Positions 34,942 to 44,805 of a stretch of 55,756 nt of DNA are shown here, piece after piece. Source of the DNA: Chromera velia (taxonomy: Eukaryota; Sar; Chromeraceae); assembly GCA_018398765.1 (NCBI GenBank), contig JAHBMJ010005741.1:12613-68368 (forward strand), read 5' to 3'. The notes beneath the pieces were generated by a model. The model was not told the origin of the DNA. It was given only the letters and a program-made list of their open reading frames with translations, and made no database searches. Numbering within the stretch: position 1 is the first letter of the stretch; each line of letters opens with the position of its first letter. Position numbers and translations under genes: made by a program.

Positions 34942-35045
34942 GTGTGTATGTGTGTGTGTGTATATATGTGTGTGTGTGTGTGCGCGCGCGCGTATGTCTG
35001 TGTGTGTATGTGTATGTGTGTGTGTATATGTGTGTGTGTGTATGT

Positions 35046-35089
<44 letters not shown>

Positions 35090-35124
35090 GTATGTGTATG
35101 TGTGTGTGTATGTGTGTATATATA

Positions 35125-35172
<48 letters not shown>

Positions 35173-35415
35173 TGTGTGTGTGTGTATGTGTGTGTGTGTG
35201 TATGTGTGTGAAATAGTATGAGTATGTGAACAAGGATATCCGTTTGTCTCCTTGTTCTAGAAGTTTACGTGTTCCTTCTGGCACTGCATGTTGTTGCCTG
35301 TACACACATATTTGTTCGTACAACAAAGGAGCGTACTGCTGGTAGTCCGTATGATCGTGTATTCCGTGTGCATATGTGTATGCACATGCGTGCGTGTGTC
35401 TGCATGCCTGTATCA

Positions 35416-35452
<37 letters not shown>

Positions 35453-35563
35453 AGAGAGAGAGAGAGAGAGAGAAAGGCAGGGGGAGGGGGGGAAGGGAGA
35501 GAGAGTGAGTGAGTGTGAGGGTGAGTGTGAGTGTGAGTGTGAGTGTGAGTGTGTGTATGTGTG

Positions 35564-35617
<54 letters not shown>

Positions 35618-35728
35618 AGAGAGAGAGAGAGAGAGAGAAAGGCAGGGGGAGGGGGGGAAGGGAGAGAGAGTGAGTGAGTGTGAGGGTGAGTGTGAGTGTG
35701 AGTGTGAGTGTGAGTGTGTGTATGTGTG

Positions 35729-35788
<60 letters not shown>

Positions 35789-35795
35789 TGTGTGA
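34909..35795. repeat. TG/GA/TA simple-repeat array with a 165-bp higher-order copy
   Basis: TG repeats interrupted by TATG run from 34909 to 35212. From 35418 to 35790 a composite of (TG)n, (GA)n, GGCAGGGGGAGGGG, (GTGAGT)n, (TA)n is present twice with a 165-bp period (TATGAG at 35449 and 35614). The (GT)n and CGCGCG (34981-34992) tracts can adopt Z-DNA. Long frames here are repeat artefacts. Confidence 0.9.
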
Positions 35796-35839
35796 TCGTA
35801 TGTGAGTATATAAAGGTGTGCACGCAACGCAACACAGTC

Positions 35840-37140
35840 TTTCCATCCTTTTCTTTCTTAAGGCTCATGACGCTTACCTCTTTCAGAAACAATGAAGGCG
35901 TGTTGTTGCTTTCTGTGAGCCAGCTTGTCTGAGTCCGCGTTTATGTGTGTCTGCACGTGTCTGCGGTTCATGTACTTGTTCTCCTTCTATCTTTTGGTCT
36001 CTCTTTCATGCCCAAGGTTTCTCTGCCGGCTTATGATCCTCTCGTTTCCCTTTTCCCCCCGGCCCGCTCCTCTTTGTGTGTGTGTATGTGCGCGCGCGTG
36101 TGCGCGCGCCGCACATTGGCAGATCGTCGATCGACATGCACACAGACCTTCACTGATAGGTTACGTGCATTGAAAGCCAATTTAAAAATGTTGATCATTG
36201 TTTCGGAGGCATAAAAAATTTGTTATCTGAGTCGAACAACTTAGTTGTCTCGTTGTTGCGGTATTATGCTAAAACAGTGTCTTCAGCTCACGGCGAATAT
36301 TATGAGCGTTCTATACTCATTATTTGTAGTCATACAGTCTAGCACACAGTAAATTGTGATACTCATAAAAACTCTACACTATGTTTCACATGTTTTCAAT
36401 CTTTCTGTTAAAACCTTAAAATTTATTATGAAGAGAATGTTATAAAAATATTTTAAAGAGTCAAAAACTTAAAATCATAAATTCAAATTTGAATATACAT
36501 ATAGTTTCATATAAATGAAATTTATATATAATTCTCTCACTAATTATAACAATGATTTAAAACACACTTTACTACTAATAATCGCACTCTCAAACCGTTT
36601 AAAACTCTTTGTTTTAAGTGTTTAGTCATTGTTTAGTACCTAGAAATGCTTGATAGATACGGTAATTTTGGAGACCGTTTTGATGTTGGAGACCGTTTGG
36701 GATAGATTTGTCTTAGTTGTGTTGCTGCTTTTGCTGTGGTCTCATATCCACATCCGGCGGGTCCTGAAAAGCTCGAAGGCATAAGGAAAGACATTCAAAT
36801 GGAAACTAGCTAGGGTGGGGACGTAGTGAAGTGGATTTACGAATCGAAGAGGGCGAACTAGATCAATCACGGGCGTATTTCGCATCTGTACAGAAGTGGT
36901 GCGGAAACGCAGGTAGGATAAGGGGGAGCTTTGAGAGAGTAGACTCACTCAGCACCAGAATACAAAAAGAATTAATGAAACCCGGAAGGAATGAAGGAAG
37001 CAAAGACGCAACCCGAGCATCTAAGATCCTAGGTGCATTTTTCACATGGACCACTGACTGACTGATTGAAGAAGTGACTGACGCACGCGCACGCACGGGC
37101 GGACAGACGGACGCGGACGGAGGAAATATGCCATGAGGCG
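35840..37140. other. Intergenic, AT-rich core
   Basis: 36060-36110 holds a TG/CG run (TGCGCGCGCGTGTGCGCGCG). 36180-36680 is AT-rich with no frame. 36830-37060 has a plus-strand frame without splice support. No bounded transposon could be confirmed. Confidence 0.4.
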
Positions 37141-37159
37141 TGGAAGTCAAGGCACTCAC

Positions 37160-38527
37160 CGCTGAGGTCTTCTTTTCCATGTCGAGGGGGAACTGTGCCA
37201 TCGTTGTTTCTGGAGACTCCCCTCCATCTCTGAGATCCGCAGGCGTTCAAGATTTAGAGGAAGAGCTCCCCCCCCCCTCCGCACCTCCCCCCTCTCCCCC
37301 TCGTCCCTTTCCTCTTCCCCTTTGCCCCTCCCTCCATTCCCGCTCCCGCTATCTTCTTCACCATTGGGACCTGAGTAGCATGCAAAGAGCTCAAGGAGCA
37401 GCTTGCCAAATGCTTCTGCGTCCTGCTCCTGCCGGATAAACTTCCGCTGCAGGGGGGTTCTCTGAATGAGCAGCAGCTGCTCTCGATCTCGGGCAGAAGT
37501 TCAAAGTCCCATTGTCCAAAGAGTAATGCGCACTGTCATTCCCCTCATTCCCTACCAGGTTCCTGGCCAACCCAAAGTCGATCAACTTCGAAATCACTTT
37601 TCCACTCTGAGCGTCCCGAGCCAGGAGGACGTTCTCGGGTTTTAGGCTACGGTGGATGATCGACTCCCTGTGGAGGTGGAGCTGGGCGCTGAGGAGCTGG
37701 ACGGAGATGTCTTTTCGGTCCTGTTCAGAGAGGGCAGAAAGAGGCACCATGTTGTCGCCGTCTGACTCTGCGGCAGGGGGAGGAGGCGGTGCAGAAAATG
37801 AAGACGAGGAGGGCCCCCCAGTCTGCCCTCTTCCTGTAGGCACAGTGGCCCCCCGACTCGCAGGAGCAGAGACGATAGACGAAGAGGAAGAAGGAGGAGG
37901 AATGATGTCCAGGAGCTGGCGCAAGGTGTGCGGAACCCACTCCAAGTACATTTAAACGAACTTTGCCCTCTCAGGCTGATCCCCCCCCAAGTCCACTCTC
38001 TCACAAAAACCCTACATGCATACACGGAACAGGAGAAAGGCAGAAGAAACAATACATAAAGCTGCAACAAGAAAAGAGATGTAGAGCATGCGGCGAGATG
38101 TGAAGGGATGCCAAAGCAGTGAACACACACAGAAGGGTACAGAGAAAAAGACTGTAAACAGAGACGTGCACGGGGGAGCGAAAGAAAAAGAATGAAGACG
38201 TGGAGATCGAGAGAAGGAAGGAACGAAAGACGCATCGACTCTACGCACTCACAGTGGAACACAGAAGAAAATGCACGCAAGAACGGGGGGAAGTCTATGT
38301 ATGTGTTCAGGACAAAAGAAGAGAACGAGACGGGCAGACAGACAGTCGGCGTGTCAGTGGGGTAGGCAGTCAGCCTGAGGTAGGCAGGCACGTAGCGAGG
38401 CTGGCCACTGAAAGAGAACTCACGATATTCAGGTGGATGGTCCTCCGGCTAGTGGACAGCGCAATCTCTCTTGAGACAAGATCCAGTTCCTCACACAGGC
38501 TCAGGGCTTTGGCGACCATCAGACGCT
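37160..38527 (-). pseudogene. Protein kinase with altered HRD motif, frame-disrupted
   Basis: Exon 38527-38424 (after CTACCTGCAG, before GTGAGT) gives an alpha-C-like segment, LDLVSREIALSTSRRTIHLN. The next exon starts near 37965 and gives a hinge-like MYLEWVPHTLRQLLDII, a Ser/Pro-rich insert, QLLSAQLHLHRESIIHRSLK, then PENVLL, KLIDFGLARNL and DNGTLNFCP. HRD is HRS, so the usual catalytic Asp is Ser; the Lys and Asn of KPEN and the DFG are present. Directly before MYLEW there is an in-frame TAA. After NFCP the frame changes to EQLLLIQRTPLQRKFIRQEQ then DAEAFGKLLLELF, and changes again near a run of nine G's. The Gly-rich loop and VAIK Lys were not found. Either a pseudogene or a gene with base-calling errors in homopolymers. 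Confidence 0.6.
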
Positions 38528-38599
38528 CTGCAGGTAGGCAGGCAGGCAGGCAGGCAGCCATTCATTTCAAATCCTTTATTCACCCCTGCACAGTGCCTC

Positions 38600-39530
38600 C
38601 TTGGTTCGGTCTAAGCAATGTGAAAAATGAGGTATGTCTTCCTCTCTAAGTTTCCAACCGGAACAAAGCGGAGCAACGATCAGGAAGAGGACGGAAAGGG
38701 GTGTATTCTGTGCATATATAGTGCAATCTGTGTGTGCATGCATGATATTATCTACGCTCAGCTAAACCGGATCGAGACGTCGGAGGGACAAAAAGACTGT
38801 CACAGTGATCAAATTGTTGCATGAGAGGGAGGGAAGACGGTCGACCTGCCTGAGTCCCTCTCCGTGACGCGAATCACAGCCATGACGAGTGACTTCTCTT
38901 CCTTCAGTCACCTGACTTAGGCAGACCACAGGCCTCCCATTTGGGTACATAGTGCGTCTCTTTCAACATCCTTCAGGAAGAGATACGGACCAATACCGCA
39001 GGAAATCGACACAGACTGGTCAAGGACACTCAAAGGGCCCCTGTTGAATGCAAGAAAAATTTTCGAGAGGCCTGAAAAGAGAATGCACTACTGGGACACA
39101 ACAGACCTCTAGACAGACCTTCAGTCAGGAGACGGCACATACTCGTCACTGACACGCACGGACTGAGACACACCCAAAAAATGCCATAACCGAGGACAGT
39201 CGTGAGACAGATATCAACAGACTTTCGGAACGTCCGACCCGTTGTCAGGCAAGCCTGAGTATAAATTGCCCACGCCTATATAAGTACACACACCATCTCT
39301 CGTCTCTTATCGGGTGTAGACGGTTATAGACGGTGCCACGGTGCTTGCAGATGCATGGCATTGCATGGCCGGATGGAGCGGCCGGTGCTTTTGGGGGGGG
39401 CGGGGGCATGCAGGGGCCGGTGCGCGCGCGCGGCCGCGCCCGCGCAGCTGCGCTAGCTACAGGCTCTCTGCATATGAGGCTCACTGCATGCATGCACGCG
39501 GACGGAGCGCGAACCTGATTCACCTCACGT
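38600..39530. other. Spacer between kinase and tRNA
   Basis: A short minus-strand frame near 38860-38950 could be an N-lobe exon of the kinase but lacks a recognisable motif. TGCATGCA occurs near 38740 and 39486. 39370-39450 is GC-rich with alternating CG. Otherwise nothing seen. Confidence 0.35.
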
Positions 39531-39533
39531 AGA

Positions 39534-39606
39534 TCCGCTGTAGTCTAGCTGGTTAGGATACTCGGCTCTCACCCGAGCGACCCGGGTTCAAGTCCCGGCA
39601 GCGGAA
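39534..39606 (+). tRNA. tRNA-Glu (anticodon CTC)
   Basis: Identical in all 73 bases to the copy at 33218-33290 on the other strand. Acceptor TCCGCTG/CAGCGGA, anticodon loop CTCTCAC, B box GGTTCAAGTCC, discriminator A, no intron. It lies 417 bp upstream of the NSUN2-like start codon, same strand. Confidence 0.95.
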
Positions 39607-39611
39607 TTTTT
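39607..39611 (+). terminator. Pol III T-run terminator
   Basis: TTTTT immediately follows the tRNA discriminator base. Confidence 0.8.
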
Positions 39612-40022
39612 GCCCCTGGCATGCAGTCGGCCATAGTCGGCCGGAGTCTGTGGAAAAGAGTCAAAGATCCATACCTAACTTAATCTAAGGCGAGAGGCAA
39701 TCCCTTGCTTTTTGCACGATGGATCACGATGGCGCGCTGAATAGTTTGTCAATAGAGACTTTGACGAGCAACCTGGGTAGTGCGGCTGAAGCAGCATTGA
39801 GCGTCCTGAGTGTCTTGGACCTGGCGTGATCCATCAGGGCAGGTGAAAAGCATCTTGTAGCAGTTCTTGAGGAGACGGGTAGCCTGTTTTCTCACAAGAC
39901 CTCTCTTCCTGTGCATGCACTTCCTCGGTTTCTGGGTATCTATTTTTTTCTTAGAACAATATCTGCTCTTTGCTGACTCAGCCTCGCCAAAACACTTTGG
40001 GTTTTCATTTTCCCGCGGCAAG

Positions 40023-43000
40023 ATGAAGAGAGGGAAAGTTCGAGGGGAGGAGACGGCGGGTGGAAAGAAGAGGGGCGCACGAGATAAAGCCAGGCCGCTC
40101 GATCAGTGCAACAACTCCGCATTTGAGCAGTACTGTAGAGGACAGAAAATCGTAAAGAGTGAAGAGTGGCAGCAGTTTCACTCCTCCCTTGCTTCTCCTC
40201 TGCCCACTGTGTTTCGAATCAATCCGCTGAGCCCCTTCGTAGAGGCCTTGCGGAAAGTTCTTCGACTACGCTTTCCGGAATCCTGTGCAGAAAGAGACTG
40301 GGTCTCCACAAGCACAGTGTGGCAGATCGGTTTTGATGAGTATGAAGGGGAAATCCAGTCCTTCTGTGAGAGGGAGAACAGGGTGGGTTCCCTAAGCTTC
40401 CAGGAGTTCTCCTCCCTCCTGGGCCCCCTCTTTCTCAGACCAGAGACTGGCCACAAGGTGCTCGATCTGTGTGCAGCACCAGGGTCCAAATCTTCCCAAT
40501 TGTTAGAGCAGATGGTCCTGGACTCTATGCACAGGGGGCAGGGCAAGCAGAAGAGGGATAAGTTTAAAGAGCGCGGGGTTGTCTTGGCAAACGACAAGGA
40601 CGTGGAAAGAGCAGCCTTGCCGTTGTTGCGAAACACCCGAAAGGTTGAAAGCCCGGCCTTGATAGTCACCCTGGCAGATGCAAAAAACTTCCCCAGTGTA
40701 GCGCCTACACAGAGAGAGAAAGAAGGAGACGGGGACAGGAGGTTGGGGCTTCTCCTCGGTCGTACGTCAAAGTTCGATCGCGTGCTTGCAGATGTTCCGT
40801 GTTCAGGAGACGGCACATTGAGGAAGAACCAGGGCATATGGGGGAGTTGGAAGCTGAGGGATCAGATGGAGCTGCACCCTCTCCAGTTCAAAATCCTCAT
40901 GAAGGGCCTCCGACTGCTGGCCCCTGGGGGGCGGTTGGTGTACTCGACCTGCTCTCTGTCACCTATCGAGGGAGAGGCAGTCGTGGCGGCGGCACTTCGG
41001 TGGTACGTTGGTCGATCGGCATTCTTTTTTTTAATATGCTGCCAGTCAAATGTGTTTGCAGTAAGTCATTGAAGGAAATCGAAATCATGCGTCGATCAAT
41101 ATCATGAATGTGTGTGAGAGAACATGTTACCAGAAAGAGAAAAGACGAGAGGCGGTGATTGTGGCGGTATCTCTTTTTGTGTGTATGGCGGTAGCGTGGT
41201 GGTCCATCGCAGAGAGAGAGCTGGTAGATGTTTTTTTCCCTCTTCTTCGCATTCACGTGGTTCCTTCTAGTCGCACTGTTGGTTCCTTTCGGATCGTCCA
41301 TCAAATGATGAACGAAGACGCTGCTTGACCAGCTAGGCTCTTCCTTGGATTGACAGACACTAATCGGTGCCTTTCCTTCCCTCTCTCTTCAGTCCACCAG
41401 AATTGATTCGGCTACACCCATACAGCCTTCTCGATTATTTTTTTCTAGTCTCTTCAAACAATCCGTTTAATTGTTCTGTTGTGCTGCCTGCCCGCATGCA
41501 GGTACCTGGAGGACACGCTGATTTGTGCTGTGGACCCTGCAAGATACGCAGCCACCGCGCCTTCGTCAGTCTTCTCTGCTGCCGCAGCCGCCGCAGCTGC
41601 AGAAGCAGAGACGGAGACGGGGAAGGCGAAAGAGACTGCAGGGTCTGGGGAGGCACAGGCAGCCGAAAGAGAGACGGCGGTGATTGTGGACAGAAATCTC
41701 TCCAAGGGTCCCGATCTCTTCCCTCCCTACGGTGTGCGTTTGACCCGTTGCTTCCCTGACGGTTCCTCTCTTCCCTCATGGTTGAGGGTCCGAGAGGGCA
41801 AAAAGACGTGGAGAGTGCCTGACGTTTTGGCTTCAGAATTCTCCAAGCAGAGGGGGGCAGAGGGGGAGGGGGGAGCTGTTTCATCCTCCTCTTCGTCAGC
41901 CAGTCAGGAGGTTGTGTTTGTGGACGGAGACTGTTTAACATGCAGGGCGACAAAGACAGAGGTCAGACAAGTGATGGCTGCCTCAGTGGAGACTGCAGAG
42001 GCATGGAGAGCGTCTGAAAATGCGCAGAGAGTGAGTGAGTATGAGGAAGCACAGAAGCAAGAGGGAGGAGAGAAGAAGAAGGGTTTCAGAGGAAAGGCTT
42101 TTAGAGGACCCAAACAGGTTCCCCCCTTCCCGACAGACGGCTTCGTTCGTCCTTCGATGCTCCCCCCCCCTTCCTCTGCCTCGTCTCCCTGTCAGTCCTC
42201 GTCTCTCCCTATCCCGCGCGTCTTGCGGGCGTATGAGGAAGAAATTAGGGAGTCTCTGCCTCTCTGTATGCGTGTCCTACCTCAGGACAATGACTGTGGG
42301 GGTTTCTTTGTGGCTGTATTTGAGAAGGACACGAAGGAAATTGATTTGGAGAGACAAGTTCCTCCTGTAGGCTCTTCTGACTCACCAGCCTGCTGGCCTT
42401 TGACTGTACGTTCCCAGATGGAGCAATACCACCAGAATGTGAAGCAGAATTACCTCAACGAACTCGACTTGAAGAGGGAGGCAATGCAGAGACAGGTACA
42501 AATAGAGAAGGAGCAACGAGAAAGAGAAAAAGAGGAAAGAGAAAAGGAGAGAATGCTTTCAGTAAAAGACGAAGGAGAGGGAGAGGGAGTAAAAAGAGAG
42601 AGGGAAAGTGAGAGCGATGAAGCTGTGAGTGGGATTGAGGAGAAAGGAGAAGATCAGAGAGACGAGAAAATGGTGCCAGAGTCGGAGTCCAACCCAGAGA
42701 GTGCACCCGCAGTCAAAGAGGAGGAGAAAGAAAAAGAGAAACGCCCCCCTCCCAAAGCCCGTCGTTTGTCTGCCCCCCCCCCCGCACCTTCACCAGACAT
42801 CCCCCCTGTAATCAAGCCCTCAGACCATCCGGTCTCCTCTCCTCTTGCCTCAACCATCCTCTACACCTCCCACTCCCAGTTGAGGGCAAAAAACTCCCAC
42901 CTCTCCTTCCGCTTTGACATCTTCCCAAGACCAGTCGACATCCTCCGAGACATCTCTGAAATGCGAGTCGAAACTCAACAAAAGCAGCAGTCGACAGAGC

Positions 43001-44149
43001 AACTTGAAGAGAAGGCAGAGTTTCCCTCGGAGTCCCTTTCTGTTGCAGAGACAGAGTGGAAGAAAGCAGTGCTCTCGAACCGAGATGTCCTTTCACTCTC
43101 CTCCTTTCTGGGCATTCCCATAGAAGGAGAGACCCTGTCTGAGTCAAACGATTCTGCTTTGCAGACAGACACCTCTCCTCCCAGAAGGTTCCATCTGATG
43201 AAAGTACAGAGCTCCCAGGTCCCTCTTCTTGCCCTCTCAGGCCTTCCTCTGTTCGCATGGATTGACGCGAACAAACAGACAAAGAGAATCTGCATCACCA
43301 CTCCAGAGGCAGCCAACTGGCTCCTCAGTGCAAAGGCAGAGAGGGGCTCCCCCCCTCCAGGAATTCTTGGAGTCGGACTGAGGCTCTTCGAGTCTCTCGG
43401 GAAGTTTCTTCCCGGGACTTCTTGCAGGTACGTACGTACGGGCATGCAGGTTGTCATTGCTTCCTTCGTTTTTTTTTTTTGTACTACCGCTTCTTTTGTT
43501 CCTTCTAACTTTCTTTTGCTGCATGCATTCTAGTCCCAAATTCAGTGTCTCAAGTTTCCTTTTCGAACTTCCTTGCTGCAGGTGGAGACTGTCCCAGGAA
43601 GCTGTGGGGATGCTGACAGGGGTGATTTCTGAGAAGAGACGTATGACGATGGGGACTCGGGTGTTGCGCGACCTGCTTGAAAAAACGGAGCTTCCTCTTG
43701 ACTGGTTGATCGAGAAGGAGGGGGAGAACTTCAAGGCGAAGTCGGATGATATGGATGATAAGCAGGGAGGGGGGGGTGACGTGTTTGTTGAGGGAATGAA
43801 GAAAGTGGTTGAAGATGGAGTTGGTGCCGTGCTTGTGTCTCTGGTGCGCAATGACTCAAAGATAACGGCTCAGCCTGTCGAAAACGGAACGCATGAAAGC
43901 GCTCTGTCGGCGTCTACGGACGGAATTGCTATGGGCAGTGGTGGTGCATCGTCGGAAGGAACAGGCAAACAGTCTGATGTTGACAAGGGAGAGAATGGGG
44001 AGGACGCGGAGGAGCTGTGGGAGATGCACGTCGCCTGTGTAGTCACAGCAGGGCATTTGAAAGTTTACGTTGAGTCCGACCAGAGGCAGCATTTGCAAAG
44101 ACAGTTGGAAGCACTGTTGCAGTCTCCAGAAACAGTTTTTGAAAACTGA
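40023..44149 (+). CDS. NSUN2: NSUN2/Trm4-like RNA cytosine-C5 methyltransferase
   Basis: Exons 40023-41002, 41502-43427 and 43582-44149; both introns have GTACGT donors and split a Trp or Arg codon cleanly. The product is 1157 residues, longer than human NSUN2 (about 770). The start is the ATG of MKRGKVRGEET; the frame is open further upstream but without family similarity. Family motifs: VFRINPLSPF, SAM motif LDLCAAPGSKSSQLLEQM, DVPCSGDGTLRKN (motif IV, with the PC cysteine that releases the product) and VYSTCSLSPIE (motif VI, with the TC nucleophile cysteine). It should transfer methyl groups from SAM to C5 of cytosines, mainly in tRNA. Exon 2 holds NSUN2-like PPYGVRLTRCFPDGS and FFVAVFEK, then a Lys/Glu coiled region and Pro-rich linker (about 42470-42830), then C-terminal LSFRFDIFPRP. 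An Ala run (FSAAAAAAAAEAE) lies after the first intron. Confidence 0.9.
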
Positions 44150-44470
44150 GTAAAACTGGGGACTCGGACTCAAAATTTTATGAATAATGACATTCTAATT
44201 TGTGATGTGAAGTGCATGATTTAATTTTAATTAATTTAGCATGCTAAGCATATAATGATAATTAATTAAGAAGTTTTTATAGACGCCCGTTTAAATTGAA
44301 AAGAATGCATAATAATTAAAATTTGTTATGTGTGCTTGTGTCACCGTCTCATGTGTGTTCTATGTAAAATACTAAGTGTAAAACTGTTGTAGAGTTAGCA
44401 CTGTCATTTGCTTATGGGAATCTGTACATCGATCGGTATATATAGGTCATTATTGCACGTATAGTAGTAC
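44150..44470. other. AT-rich 3' flank of the NSUN2-like gene
   Basis: AT-rich DNA with TAATTAATT and palindromic TTTAGCATGCTAAGC. It probably contains the 3' UTR; no clear polyadenylation consensus can be fixed. Confidence 0.4.
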
Positions 44471-44805
44471 ACTTCATGGTACTGAAAGAAGAGAAAGCAC
44501 AGGTATTTTTGGGTCTGGTTCTTCCCTCAAACTGTGACCTCGACGTAATGATGGCAGACAAAGTAGTGAGAGCACAGAGATGCATGCAAAGATTGATAGG
44601 AAAGTTAGCCAGAGAGCCAGCCGTGCTGCCTGCAGAATGTTTTCATTTATTTAATCAGACGGTGCATGCAGTGTGGATGTATGGATGCAAGATACACCCA
44701 TGCACAGACAGGGCCTGTGCAGAATTCGACGAAAAACAAAGACGCTTTGTGAGGTGGGTCTTGGGGCTAAGGAAGACAGAAAGCGCAGACACTACATTGA
44801 TGGAG

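Noticed and set aside
34870-35890. Long open frames in the TG/GA array
   Set aside because: They translate only the dinucleotide repeats (VCVC, THTH, RERE) and have no splice or family support.
36250-36720. CTTAGTTG at both sides of an AT-rich block, possible 8-bp target duplication
   Set aside because: The sequences just inside the two copies are not inverted repeats of each other, so the match is not enough.
41104-41328. Open frame in the first NSUN2-like intron
   Set aside because: It lies between a good donor and acceptor whose joining restores a conserved Trp codon, so it is intronic.
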